From the NCBI GenBank assembly GCA_002316315.1, contig DCDG01000022.1:186001-250000 (forward strand): a stretch of 64,000 bases of DNA, written 5' to 3'. Below are positions 33,304 through 41,943 of this stretch, in pieces. The position numbers and the translations under genes were made by a program. The notes beneath the pieces were generated by a model. The model had not been told where the DNA came from and ran no database searches. It worked only from the letters and a program-made list of their open reading frames with translations. The DNA is from Candidatus Aminicenantes bacterium UBA1061 (GTDB taxonomy: Bacteria; Acidobacteriota; Aminicenantia; Aminicenantales; Saccharicenantaceae). The stretch's first letter is position 1, and every line of letters starts with the position of its first letter.

Positions 33304-34174
33304 AGAATTCCTTGCTTATCTGAAACTGGAGAAGAATGCTTCTCCTCATACAGTCTCGGCCTATGGCCGGGATCTTAAGCAATTAGCCTCCTATCTTAAG
33401 AGAAACGGCTATACCTGGAGGACGGCTGATACCTTGGTCCTGCGCGGGTTTCTGGCCGAGCTTCACCAGCTCAATCTAAAAAAAAGCTCAATTGTCCGCA
33501 AGCTGGCGGCCATGAGATCTTTTTTTGATTTTGGTCTAAAAAAAAAGTGGCGCCAGGATAATCCAGCCAGCCTTCTGGCTACTCCCCGGCAGGAGCAGTC
33601 AATACCGGGATTTCTGACCGAGGGAGAAACTTCACAGTTGCTCGATTGGCCGATCAAAACCAGCGACCCGCTGGAAGTGCGGGATAAAGCTATTCTTGAA
33701 CTGCTTTATGCTTCAGGGTTGCGCGTCTCGGAATTGACCTCACTCAATCTTGAAGATGTTCACCTGAAAGAAAGACTAATCCGGGTCAAGGGCAAGGGTA
33801 AGAAAGAAAGAATTGTTCCCTTTGGTCGTGAAGCGGAAAAATGGCTGAGAGAATATTTAGGCCTTCGTCCCTTACTGGTTCTAAATAAAGTAGCAGAACT
33901 GGCCGTTTTCCTTAACTACCGGGGAGAAAGACTTAATGTTCGTTCGGTTCAGAGGCTGGTGCAGAAGAGAATAAACCAGATAGCCGTTGCCAGAAAAATT
34001 AGCCCTCATTCTTTACGACACTCATTTGCTTCTCACCTGTTAAGCCGTGGAGCTGATCTCAGAGCAATTCAGGAACTTCTTGGGCACCGCAGCCTGGCTA
34101 CTACCCAGAAATATACCCATCTTGATCTGGGGCATCTGCTGGAGGTCTACCGTAAGGCTCATCCCCGATCTTAA
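33287..34174 (+). CDS. Xer-type tyrosine recombinase
   Basis: 295 residues, typical XerC/XerD size. N-terminal SAM-like DNA-binding domain (NASPHTVSAYGRDLKQLASYL), C-terminal catalytic domain with R146 (ASGLRVSEL), K170 region (VKGKGKKERIVP), H241-x-x-R244 (HSLRHSFASHLL), H267 (LLGHRSLATTQ) and the nucleophile Y276 in KYTHL. All six catalytic residues are present. Position after topA suits the housekeeping chromosome-dimer resolvase rather than a phage or integron integrase. XerC versus XerD cannot be decided. No Shine-Dalgarno is visible; coupling to topA is likely. Confidence 0.92.
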   Translation: MKKEIEEFLAYLKLEKNASPHTVSAYGRDLKQLASYLKRNGYTWRTADTLVLRGFLAELHQLNLKKSSIVRKLAAMRSFFDFGLKKKWRQDNPASLLATPRQEQSIPGFLTEGETSQLLDWPIKTSDPLEVRDKAILELLYASGLRVSELTSLNLEDVHLKERLIRVKGKGKKERIVPFGREAEKWLREYLGLRPLLVLNKVAELAVFLNYRGERLNVRSVQRLVQKRINQIAVARKISPHSLRHSFASHLLSRGADLRAIQELLGHRSLATTQKYTHLDLGHLLEVYRKAHPRS

Positions 34175-34226
34175 AATATCTTCAAATGATTCAGCACAGT
34201 TAGCGGCAAAAAGTTGAAAAAAAGGG

Positions 34227-34271
34227 AGAAGGCGGAAGAGGAAGAATTGCCAGCTGTCTCTTCCGCCTTCT
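34227..34271. terminator. Strong bidirectional terminator
   Basis: A 14-base perfect stem (AGAAGGCGGAAGAG at 34227-34240 with its complement at 34258-34271) and a 17-base loop. On the minus strand the stem is followed by a run of seven T, on the plus strand by a T-rich tract. It lies between the convergent xer and comEA-like genes. Confidence 0.85.
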
Positions 34272-34284
34272 TTTCTCACCTGTT

Positions 34285-34599
34285 TTACTTTGGCTCGCCG
34301 ACTGTAATCCGGTCTTTAAGCTGATTAAAAATTTTTTCCCCGATGCCCTGAACCTTCATCAGGTCTTCTACCTTTTTGAATGGACCATTTTGAGTCCGGT
34401 AGTCAAGGATTCGCTGGGCAACTTTTGGCCCGATTCTTGGCAGACTCTCTAATTCAGCCAAAGAAGCAGTGTTGATGTTGACTTTGCCCGGAGCTGATTT
34501 GCTCTGATTTTGAGCCTGAACCAGGCCGGTCCCAATCAAAGAGAAGAAAACAAGAATAGCCAGATTCATAGCGAGTGCCTTACTAAAGAATGTTTTCAT
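34285..34599 (-). CDS. Secreted ComEA-like helix-hairpin-helix protein
   Basis: 104 residues. Signal peptide through about residue 29 (LVQAQ), then a pair of helix-hairpin-helix motifs (VNINTASLAELESLPRIGPKVAQRILDYR, FKKVEDLMKVQGIGEKIFNQL). This is the DNA-binding fold of ComEA, which pulls transforming DNA through the periplasm. Together with dprA nearby it supports natural competence, but short HhH secreted proteins occur in non-competent species too. Start fixed by AAAGGAGG. Confidence 0.85.
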   Translation of the reverse strand: MKTFFSKALAMNLAILVFFSLIGTGLVQAQNQSKSAPGKVNINTASLAELESLPRIGPKVAQRILDYRTQNGPFKKVEDLMKVQGIGEKIFNQLKDRITVGEPK

Positions 34600-34646
34600 G
34601 GCAAACCTCCTTTCACCCTCATATCATGCGATTTTCAGGCCAGCCC

Positions 34647-34796
34647 GGACAGTCCTTATAAAACAATTAATATCAATAAGTTAACGGCTGCTTAAATAAG
34701 ATCTGCGGTCAAGCAGAATTTACCTTTTGATGGTCTTAAGTCTAATAGAGTTGACGGCAGTGCCTGACGGACTGTCTGTTTTTCAGTTTTATAAGG
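34647..34796. repeat. Short inverted repeats between comEA-like gene and rdgB
   Basis: CCTTATAAAAC (34654-34664) is the exact complement of GTTTTATAAGG (34786-34796), and GACAGTCC (34648-34655) of GGACTGTC (34769-34776). The pairs are not nested, so they do not make one stem. On the minus strand the left copy contains a TATAAG that could be the -10 of the comEA-like gene (TTAACT 18 bases upstream). A vestige of a tiny mobile element is possible but unproven. Confidence 0.3.
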
Positions 34797-34805
34797 AAGA
34801 AAGAT

Positions 34806-35414
34806 TTATTTCTCAGGTGATAAAGTTTCGAGATAAGTCCTGACCTTTCTTAGAGCCCGGCTACGGTGGCTGATTTCATTTTTTTCGGCGGTTGTCAGTT
34901 CGGCCAGGGTTTTTCTGAGAGGCGGATAAAAAAAGACAGGATCATAGCCAAACCCATTCTGACCTCTTGGCTCGAAGAGTATTTTCCCTCGTAGCTGTCC
35001 TTTATAGACCTTAAGTATTTTCCCCTGCCAGGCCAGGCTGGCCACGCAGGTAAATCTGGCAAGACGATGGCTCTCAGGCAAGTTTTTCATCAGTCTAAGA
35101 AGTTTTTTTATGTTCTTTTCATCGCTGGACTGCTGGCCTGAAAAGCGGGCAGAAAAAACCCCGGGCTTTCCTTCCAGAGCCTCTACTTCGAGACCTGAAT
35201 CTTCGGCCAGCACCAGACCGGGATATTTCAGGCTGTAAAAGATAGCCTTTCCCCGGCTGTTTTCTTCAAAGGTTTTCCCTTTCTCCTGAAACTGGCCGAA
35301 ATCGGGGTAATCATGCAGGCTTTCTAGCTTAAAGCTCAGCCCTGACAGGAGTCTTTTGATTTCTCTGGCTTTGCCCTTGTTGGTCGTAGCCAGAAGAAGG
35401 CGCTTCTCAGTCAA
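34806..35414 (-). CDS. rdgB: Non-canonical purine NTP pyrophosphatase (RdgB/HAM1)
   Basis: Hydrolyses dITP and XTP to keep them out of DNA. 202 residues with TTG start at 35414 (GGAGGAG nine bases upstream within the preceding gene); the frame is open further upstream but has no signal. Motifs: LLLATTNKGKAREIKRLL, EDSGLEVEALEGKPGVFSARF, GQNGFGYDPVFF and the C-terminal EKNEISHRSRAL. Overlaps the end of the MgtC-like gene by 8 bases, so it is probably translationally coupled. Confidence 0.94.
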   Translation of the reverse strand: MTEKRLLLATTNKGKAREIKRLLSGLSFKLESLHDYPDFGQFQEKGKTFEENSRGKAIFYSLKYPGLVLAEDSGLEVEALEGKPGVFSARFSGQQSSDEKNIKKLLRLMKNLPESHRLARFTCVASLAWQGKILKVYKGQLRGKILFEPRGQNGFGYDPVFFYPPLRKTLAELTTAEKNEISHRSRALRKVRTYLETLSPEK

Positions 35415-36054
35415 GCTGGAACTCCTCCAGCTCGCCCAGATCCAGTACCGCTTCATTAAATTCCTGCTCTTTGTCCTCAGAGCCAACAGCTGTAAAAGAA
35501 ATAACCATGGATGAACCTTCTTTTTTCAGGCTGAGATGTTCTAGCCTGACTCCATGATGGAAACTCAGTTTCCTCAGTTTGGACAGCAATTCAGGCTGTT
35601 CTCTGAATCTGAGATGATAACGATAGATATGTTTCTTCAGATAAACCTCTTCCACTTTTCTAAATGTCACCAGAGTGGCAATAACCATAATGGTAAAAAT
35701 TATAGCCGGGATGTAATAACCAGCTCCGATCAACAACCCGAGTCCAGCTACCACCCAGAGCGTTGAGGCCGTCGTCAGGCCGATGACTGCGCCCCGGGAG
35801 TGAATAATTGTCCCTGCACCGAGGAAGCCAATGCCGGTGACTACTCCGGCAGCCATTCGAATCAGAGAGTCGGGAGAAGCGCTGCTTCCCTTGATTAGTC
35901 CGGCGGCCATGCTCATCATTATAGTCGAACCGAGGCAAACCATGATGTTAGTTCTGAAACCGGCCGGTTTTTGGCTGGATTCTCTTTCCAGGCCGATGAG
36001 ACCCCCGAGAGCAATGGCCAGAATTAGCTTGAGAATTATTTCTAAGATATTCAT
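35407..36054 (-). CDS. MgtC/SapB family membrane protein
   Basis: 215 residues. Five hydrophobic helices in the first 145 residues, with the family signatures IALGGLIGLERE and TGIGFLGAGTIIHSRGAVIGLTTASTLWVVAGLG; the remaining 70 residues form an ACT-like C-terminal domain (YRYHLRFREQPELLSKL). Related proteins modulate F-type ATPase or magnesium homeostasis; here the function is unknown. AAGGAGAGG precedes the ATG. Followed by rdgB. Confidence 0.9.
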   Translation of the reverse strand: MNILEIILKLILAIALGGLIGLERESSQKPAGFRTNIMVCLGSTIMMSMAAGLIKGSSASPDSLIRMAAGVVTGIGFLGAGTIIHSRGAVIGLTTASTLWVVAGLGLLIGAGYYIPAIIFTIMVIATLVTFRKVEEVYLKKHIYRYHLRFREQPELLSKLRKLSFHHGVRLEHLSLKKEGSSMVISFTAVGSEDKEQEFNEAVLDLGELEEFQLD

Positions 36055-36495
36055 CTATCTGCACCTCTCCTTCTTGGCCAAAATAAAAATTAATCTCTTA
36101 TGATGCTTATGATTTTATTAAAAAAACCCGAAAAATAAAAGAGGAATAAGTTTCAGAGAATGGGGTCGGGCCAGCATAACCAATTGATAATTAATATAGT
36201 TAGCGCAAATAGTCTTAGCCTTAAACTAACTCCAGTCATCGAGGATTTTATTATCTTTGTGTCTATAGAAAATCGTTTCGTAATATTATGATTAAGAAAG
36301 ATCAGCCTTAAACAGGCAAAGAGGCCGTCTCTAGCCCGTCGATGAAAGTTTGTTTGTTCAGACAGCCTCTGGTTGCAACTACTGGCGGAAAAATATGTTG
36401 TAAACAGGTGTGTACGTTTCAAGGAATATGTTATCAGATCATAAGACCCGCTTATGTTGATTCTGTATTTACTTTGGGTCTGTAAGGAGATTTAG
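36055..36495. other. Intergenic gap with no supported gene
   Basis: 441 bases between the divergent MgtC-like and DUF5700-like genes. AT-rich stretches but no convincing coding frame, tRNA or terminator; only the AAGGAGA ribosome-binding site of the next gene at its right end is clear. Confidence 0.5.
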
Positions 36496-37659
36496 ATGAA
36501 GAAATGTTCATGGGTTGTAGTCTCAATCATTATTCTATTTTTCATTCAAGGCCAGAGCCAGATTAAAAAAAATAATAATCTGGCGGAACAGACTGTAACT
36601 GTTGACTATCAAATGGCAGAGAAGGCCATAGAATGGCTGGAATACATAAAAGACGAACATGATCTGGAGAAAATCAAGAAGTATTTTATGACAGAAGTTG
36701 CCCCCACTGAGGGCTGCCAGTCGATTATCAAGCACTGGCAACGTTTCAGAGATTGGAATGAAGAGATATTTTTCAATTTTATTATGGAGGCTTTAAATAG
36801 AATTCCAACAGATAAATCTTTAAAAAACGAAGATGGTTCACAAACTTCATTCGGCTTAAGACAAAGCCTCTGGCTGGATGCTTTGAACAATACTGGAAAA
36901 TTAAGAGGGTACCTTAATGAATTAAGAGAGGCTCGGGTGAAAGAGGCAGCTCTTGATCTGGCCAGAAAATACCTGCCCGAAGAAGCAGACATAAGTAATC
37001 GCTTTTATGTAGTTTTATTTGGGGCTTCCAGCGCCTTTTCGGTGGGAGAAGAGAATGGCTATGACCTTTTACAGCTTCCGAAGAGGCCTGACGGGGAAAT
37101 TGACGTGCAAAATGTAATTGAAACCTTTGCTCATGAAATGCATCATTCGGGGTTTAGCAACTGCACCGATAAACATATGTCTGAAGTTAAAAATAAGGAA
37201 AGGGTTATGCTGGTCGGGATACTGGCTGCTGAAGGTATGCCAACGCATTTTATAAACCGGATAAAAGAAAACCTTCATTGGCTGAGGTCCAGCTCTAACG
37301 AATTCTCTAGGATGCTTGCTTCTCAGTGGGAAGAGAATCTTTCCAGGCTGTCTCAACTTTACCAGGAAGCGGAAAAAGATATCGGGCTAAATATGAAAAG
37401 AGAGATCGGACAGAAGGAAATATTCGAAAAATGGGTGAGCGGGCTCCAGGGACCAGCCTATGTTCTCGGTTCAGATATGTTTTCTGTGATTGAAAGATAC
37501 CTCGGACTGGAAGAAGCTAAAAATGTAGCCAGAGACTACAGACTTTTGCTCTCTGTCTACAATCGAGCAGCAGAAAAAGCCAGGGCGGCAGGGGAGAATT
37601 TGTTTCTGTTTGATAAGGATCTGGTTCGGCGACTGGAAAATTTTGCAGGCGGCTATTAA
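36496..37659 (+). CDS. Secreted zinc-metallopeptidase-like protein (DUF5700 type)
   Basis: 387 residues. Signal peptide (MKKCSWVVVSIIILFFIQG, cleavage uncertain). A gluzincin-like motif AHEMHHSGF (HExxH at about residues 213-217) follows a beta segment, and a downstream glutamate in AAEGMPTHF (about 251-258) is the likely third zinc ligand. This arrangement resembles DUF5700/DUF2268-type putative peptidases; substrate unknown. The C-terminal half is helical with no motif I recognise. TAAGGAG precedes the ATG. No operon partner; the next gene downstream is a pseudogene on the other strand. Confidence 0.6.
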   Translation: MKKCSWVVVSIIILFFIQGQSQIKKNNNLAEQTVTVDYQMAEKAIEWLEYIKDEHDLEKIKKYFMTEVAPTEGCQSIIKHWQRFRDWNEEIFFNFIMEALNRIPTDKSLKNEDGSQTSFGLRQSLWLDALNNTGKLRGYLNELREARVKEAALDLARKYLPEEADISNRFYVVLFGASSAFSVGEENGYDLLQLPKRPDGEIDVQNVIETFAHEMHHSGFSNCTDKHMSEVKNKERVMLVGILAAEGMPTHFINRIKENLHWLRSSSNEFSRMLASQWEENLSRLSQLYQEAEKDIGLNMKREIGQKEIFEKWVSGLQGPAYVLGSDMFSVIERYLGLEEAKNVARDYRLLLSVYNRAAEKARAAGENLFLFDKDLVRRLENFAGGY

Positions 37660-37751
37660 CCTGGATTATTCACCAATAATATAATACAGGTTAATCTCCA
37701 TTATGAATTAAGGGAGGGTTAAACATTGTCCTGGATTTTACAGCGATTTAT

Positions 37752-38421
37752 TCAATTTGGCTTTTGAGCGATGACCAGCATCTCAAAGTCTTCGGGAGTC
37801 AATTTATCATCTCTAGAAAAGGCCCCGAGCTTCGCTCCGCAGATGTCAATCTTAGAATAACAGAGGGATCCCAAAAGCCGGGTGATTTCGCCCGGAACAT
37901 AATACCTTTCGTTTGACTCAACTTCTATCGTCTGACCGCCATCGTCTTCTAATGACGTCAGATTGTGATCTCAAAAGGTCATTAAATCAAAAGTATTGTT
38001 CTGGCCGAGCCCCAGGCTTCCGGCTTCAGTTGCTCCTTTGAATTCCTTAACTGAATGGAAAAGGGGAAACAATGCATTTAGGGTAGTGAAAATGAATTTA
38101 CCGCCCGGTCTAATATCCCTGGTCACATGCTTTAGTATTTCGAAATTCATCTCATCTGCTTCCATAAGTGGAAAGCCTCCCTCGCAGAGCATAATGGCTA
38201 CATCAAACTCTCTTTCAAATGGCAAATTATGAGTGTCAGCTTGAATGAAATTTACTCTAACCTTGTTTTCTTCTGCCTTTTCCCTGGCTCTTTTGAGCAT
38301 TGATTCGGACAGATCAGCTCCCATCACCGCATAACCCCGCCGTGCCCTGAGTAAATAGTTCCGGATCGTAGTGGCGGGCGAAGTTTTTGAATAGCTCTTC
38401 ATACCATTGTTTGCTATTCAT
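37752..38421 (-). pseudogene. Decayed class I SAM-dependent methyltransferase
   Basis: Read on the minus strand. A good start (GGGAG, ATG at 38421) gives MNSKQWYEELF... ending near FTQGTAG, a normal methyltransferase N-terminus. The next part, in another frame, resumes RRGYAVMGADLSESMLKRARE, so the stretch holding the glycine-rich SAM-binding motif I is deleted with a frame change near 38345-38360. Motifs II and III follow (FDVAIMLCEGGF, IRPGGKFIFTTLNALFP), then an in-frame TGA at 37973-37971, after which sequence keeps coding (TIEVESNERYYVPGEITRLL, FEMLVIAQKPN) to a stop at 37752. Both the deletion and the nonsense codon would kill the enzyme. Confidence 0.85.
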
Positions 38422-38462
38422 TTTTTTACTCCCAACTTGTCTCTGACCAATTTTAAGCGTTT

Positions 38463-39320
38463 TCACCTCATGGTCAAAAGGACAATGCCGGCTAGCCCCA
38501 GCATGATACCGAAATAAGCTGCTGGCTTAATTTTTTCCTTAAAATAGGCTAGCGACAGAATAACAGCAGCAATGATCGGGCCGGCCTGGATGACAGGAAA
38601 GACAACTGGCTCCGGCAACCCGGTTAGTGCTTTAAGAGTAAAGAAATTCCCGGCTACACTGCCGGCCGCCGCCAGGCCACCAAAAGACAAGGCTTTTCCA
38701 GGCAGCCGCACTTTTTTTATAGACAGATAAATAATAAAAACCAGGGCCCCGGCCAGAAAAGTTACGAAAAGATATGACCATAGATTGATCTCGGCCAGAC
38801 GCACAGCTGCTGCCTGAGAGATTTGAGGAATGCCCGTCAGGGAAAAAGTCGCTATCAGGAAGATAAGCCATTTTAGAAAGAGCCCTGATTTCTGACTTTC
38901 AGGAGTTGAGCCGGCCAGTGATATTAGAATAATCCCGGCTATTATCAATAAAATTCCCAGGGCAATTAAGGTCGTGACCTGTCTGCCCCAGAAGATAATA
39001 GAAAAAACAACTGGATTAAGAAAAGTCATGGTGTAAATGGAAATGGTCAGGGCGTAGCTCCCGATCTTTAAAGCTTGAAGAAAGAAAAAATAAGCCACAG
39101 CTCCGCCCGCTCCACCTGCCACTGCCAGTAAGATAACAGCGGGGGTAAAATTTAAGGGCCGCGCGCCAAAAATTAAAATTAGCAGACAGTAGAATGAAGC
39201 TAAAGCAAACAGGCTGCCGGTCAGCTCCGATGAATCTAATCCGCGCAGGCTTCCCAGTTTCATCACAAAATTCATGGCCACATAGCCAGCAATAGCCAGG
39301 ACAAGAAACAACCAGCTCAT
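38463..39320 (-). CDS. EamA/DMT-family transporter
   Basis: 285 residues, about ten transmembrane helices in two EamA repeats (residues about 1-140 and 150-285). The second repeat ends GLPEPVVFPVIQAGPIIAAVILSLAYFKEKIKPAAYFGIMLGLAGIVLL, a classic EamA pattern. Substrate unknown; such proteins export amino acids or metabolites. Single gene, adjacent to the methyltransferase pseudogene, 42 bases from its 5' end. Confidence 0.85.
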   Translation of the reverse strand: MSWLFLVLAIAGYVAMNFVMKLGSLRGLDSSELTGSLFALASFYCLLILIFGARPLNFTPAVILLAVAGGAGGAVAYFFFLQALKIGSYALTISIYTMTFLNPVVFSIIFWGRQVTTLIALGILLIIAGIILISLAGSTPESQKSGLFLKWLIFLIATFSLTGIPQISQAAAVRLAEINLWSYLFVTFLAGALVFIIYLSIKKVRLPGKALSFGGLAAAGSVAGNFFTLKALTGLPEPVVFPVIQAGPIIAAVILSLAYFKEKIKPAAYFGIMLGLAGIVLLTMR

Positions 39321-39702
39321 TCTCCGGTGCCTTCCAATTTCTTAGAGAAATTATCCTACTATTATAGGCGAGGTAAATAAAGCGGTAATCAACACTCAGC
39401 CTGGGGCCTCTATCCTGCGCCAATCCCAAAGGAACTAATACCATTTTCTTTTACTTGTGCAGGAACTCTGCCTGATGGCTTTCTGAGGGACTCAGTATTC
39501 AAAATGAATTATGTGAATTGTGGCGTTTATCTTAATTTTTTTAACCAGGGCGATTAAGATTTTAAATTGGGGGGTCAGAATTGCCAATGAAGTGAACATC
39601 ACAAAATTCTTGCTCTGGAAGACTAAATGAAATATAAAGTTAGCGGGCAAAAATAAAAAAACAATTTAAAATAATTTTAATTAAACTTCGAGGCGGAGAA
39701 CG
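39321..39702. other. Intergenic gap with no supported gene
   Basis: 382 bases between two divergent genes. No coding frame with a ribosome-binding site or codon pattern was found; AT-rich toward the right end (39640-39690), likely the promoter region of the next gene. Confidence 0.5.
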
Positions 39703-41940
39703 ATGGAAAAAATCCTTAAACCAGTCCTTTGGCTTTTTATCATTTCCTGCTTTTTAATCACCTGCGGAAAAGATAATTCAGACCAAACATCACAGCCCTC
39801 GGGTCTCGCCGTAGAAACCCGGGTTTCTCCTGTTCGAGCCACTCCCGGGGGAACTGTGGTCATAGAATCGACAGTCAGGGCAAAGAAAACTGACCAGATT
39901 AAAGTCGAAGCCAGAATGCTTATCCCGGGCAAGGTCCCCGAAAGCTTGAGATTGGCTGAGATAAAGTCAGAAAACCCGGCGGAGAAAAAATTCCAGGGAG
40001 AAATTGACCTGGCCTATGACTGGCCAGAAGGACTTTATACTGTGACCGTGACTGCTGCTCAGGGCCAGAAAAAAACTGTCAGCAAAGGAAGTTTTCTTCT
40101 GGGCAACCTTATTGGCGATTTTACGATCTTAAGCAGCTTTTCGACTGAGGGCCTGGAAAAAGACATGCGGGCTTATCTCGAAGAGTTCCAAAAACTCGGT
40201 GGTAATCTCATTATTATCCACAGCGTTATTACTTCAGAGAAAGCTTATTATCCTTCGGCAGTCTGCTTAAAGCCAGCAGTAGCAGGAAGTCCGGAAGATA
40301 GAGTCAGCCTGGCCTTAAAACTGGCCGCTGAATATGGCCTGACGGCACTACTCAGCGTGAGCTGGGATATGACCCGTGACATGCCTTATAGCGAATGTCT
40401 CGACAGCACCAAAAAAATAACAAAAGAGCTATGGGACTTTTACTGTGAAGAGCCGGCCCTGGCTGGTTTTTACAATTATCAGGAAGGGAGTGGCACTTAT
40501 TTAGCCTGGCAGATGAGAGAATTTTGCTCGGGGGTCAAAGCTCTGGACCGAGGACTTCTTACCGCCTGCGCTCCTTATATTGACGATCCGCTTTTAGCCG
40601 GTTATTTAGCGGCTATTGATGATCTTGATATAATGATTTACCAGGGAGCGGTGATGGCCTCCTACCGAAAAGATAACCGGCGGTGTTTTCCCTATAACCG
40701 GGTTAAAGATTTTGCCAGCCTGTCGGCGGGAGCGACCAGGGTAAGAGATAAGATCACTTTATCTCATGTTGAGTTTTTTGGTTATCTAGAGAAACAATAT
40801 GCCAATTCTTACCTGGCTTCTCCTGAGGACATTTATCGCCAGATATTGAGTGCGGCCTCCGCTAGCGGGCCAGAAGGTATTGTATTCTTCACTTATCATT
40901 TCAACATCTATGATTATGCCAAGACAATGCCGGCAGCCAGAAAATCCAGGGCCGGAGTGGAAAAGGGCATGAAGGCTTTTTCATTCATAGCTAAAAAAGC
41001 GGCCAGGGATTCAAGTCACCTTGGCTTGTATATACCTTACAATGACTGGTGGGCTGACCGCTGGACAGCCACGGTGGTTCCAGCCCTGGATGGTTTCCGG
41101 TCTCTTGGCCTGAGTCCTGATATCCTGCCCTTTATTCCCCGCCGGGGAGAAGAAGTTCTGCCTTATTATCCTTACCATCCGAATGAAGAACAGCTGGAGT
41201 TTCTGCTAAAAAATCGCTATGTGCTTGTTCTCAGCGATATTGCCGGGATGCAGGATCCCGATAGCCAGATGTTAAAGGAGTTTGTTGAACAGGGGGGCGT
41301 GGCTGTGCTTTTTGGCCCTGCCATTCCTTACGGCGATAATTTCGTTCGGGAAGAACTCTGTGGCGGCCAGGAAAACCCGGCTAAACTTCACCATTGGGTC
41401 AAAATAGAACAGCCGCTGGGGACAAGAGCTCAAAAAGATAGAATTTTTGACCTGCTACCGGTCCGAGCCGCCTCCTGGCAGCCTGTTACCGCCTCAACCT
41501 TAGCTTCTTTTGAAGACGGTGGCGCCGCTATCCTGGCTAATCAGTTTGGTCAGGGCTGGTGTTATACTTTTCCGCTGAGTCTTAAAGAGGCGGTTAGAGA
41601 CTGCCCTGATTTAGTGCGAGATGTAATCGATCTGGCTTTAGATAAAAAGGGAATTAAAAGAGGATTTGATGTCCTGGGCTCAAGTGAAGAGTTTGATATA
41701 GCTGAATCAATCAGCAGTGAAGCCAGGTATTTAGCAGTTGTCAATCATGGCGATTTTCCTCGCCAGATAAGAGTTGTTGCTTTAAATCTTGAACCGCAGG
41801 AGACATATGAAATTAAAAATGAGATTAATGGAGAGATTCTCTGGTCAGGGCAAGCCGAATCTTTAAAGAGCCTGGCTGTCAGTCTCCCGGCTCGAGATTA
41901 TGTTTTATTATTGTTACAAAAAAAGAAGTCTGAAAAATAA
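39703..41940 (+). CDS. Large lipoprotein with TIM-barrel glycosidase-like and GATase-like domains
   Basis: 745 residues. Signal sequence with two possible lipoprotein cysteines (IISC at 16, LITC at 21; the second is followed by a polar mature N-terminus). Residues about 35-130 look like an Ig-like strand domain. Residues 140-410 have barrel-like alternation (AYLEEFQKLGGNLIIIHS, AAEYGLTALLSVSWDMTRDMPY, LAGFYNYQEGSGTYLAW, DDLDIMIYQGA, GPEGIVFFTYHFNIYDYA), similar in style to DUF4434/GH-like proteins. From about 430 there is a segment resembling the beta-galactosidase trimerisation or glutamine-amidotransferase-like fold (LGLYIPYNDWWADRW, LVLSDIAGMQDPDSQMLKEFVEQGGVAVLFGP), then a terminal beta sandwich. 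I infer a surface carbohydrate-active protein; no confident catalytic pair. It converges with the ceramidase-like gene, 3 bases apart. Confidence 0.6.
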   Translation: MEKILKPVLWLFIISCFLITCGKDNSDQTSQPSGLAVETRVSPVRATPGGTVVIESTVRAKKTDQIKVEARMLIPGKVPESLRLAEIKSENPAEKKFQGEIDLAYDWPEGLYTVTVTAAQGQKKTVSKGSFLLGNLIGDFTILSSFSTEGLEKDMRAYLEEFQKLGGNLIIIHSVITSEKAYYPSAVCLKPAVAGSPEDRVSLALKLAAEYGLTALLSVSWDMTRDMPYSECLDSTKKITKELWDFYCEEPALAGFYNYQEGSGTYLAWQMREFCSGVKALDRGLLTACAPYIDDPLLAGYLAAIDDLDIMIYQGAVMASYRKDNRRCFPYNRVKDFASLSAGATRVRDKITLSHVEFFGYLEKQYANSYLASPEDIYRQILSAASASGPEGIVFFTYHFNIYDYAKTMPAARKSRAGVEKGMKAFSFIAKKAARDSSHLGLYIPYNDWWADRWTATVVPALDGFRSLGLSPDILPFIPRRGEEVLPYYPYHPNEEQLEFLLKNRYVLVLSDIAGMQDPDSQMLKEFVEQGGVAVLFGPAIPYGDNFVREELCGGQENPAKLHHWVKIEQPLGTRAQKDRIFDLLPVRAASWQPVTASTLASFEDGGAAILANQFGQGWCYTFPLSLKEAVRDCPDLVRDVIDLALDKKGIKRGFDVLGSSEEFDIAESISSEARYLAVVNHGDFPRQIRVVALNLEPQETYEIKNEINGEILWSGQAESLKSLAVSLPARDYVLLLLQKKKSEK

Positions 41941-41943
41941 AAA

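Noticed and set aside
33287..34174. Xer recombinase as mark of a mobile element or integron
   Set aside because: It follows topA as a housekeeping Xer does, with no attachment repeats, cassette array or flanking tRNA.
36153..36422. Minus-strand open frame of 89 codons in the MgtC/DUF5700 gap
   Set aside because: No ribosome-binding site, no recognisable domain, irregular composition; looks like chance open frame.
37971..37973. TGA in the methyltransferase as a recoded selenocysteine codon
   Set aside because: The gene also has a deletion and frame change, no SECIS-like structure was evident, and homologues would not need Cys there.
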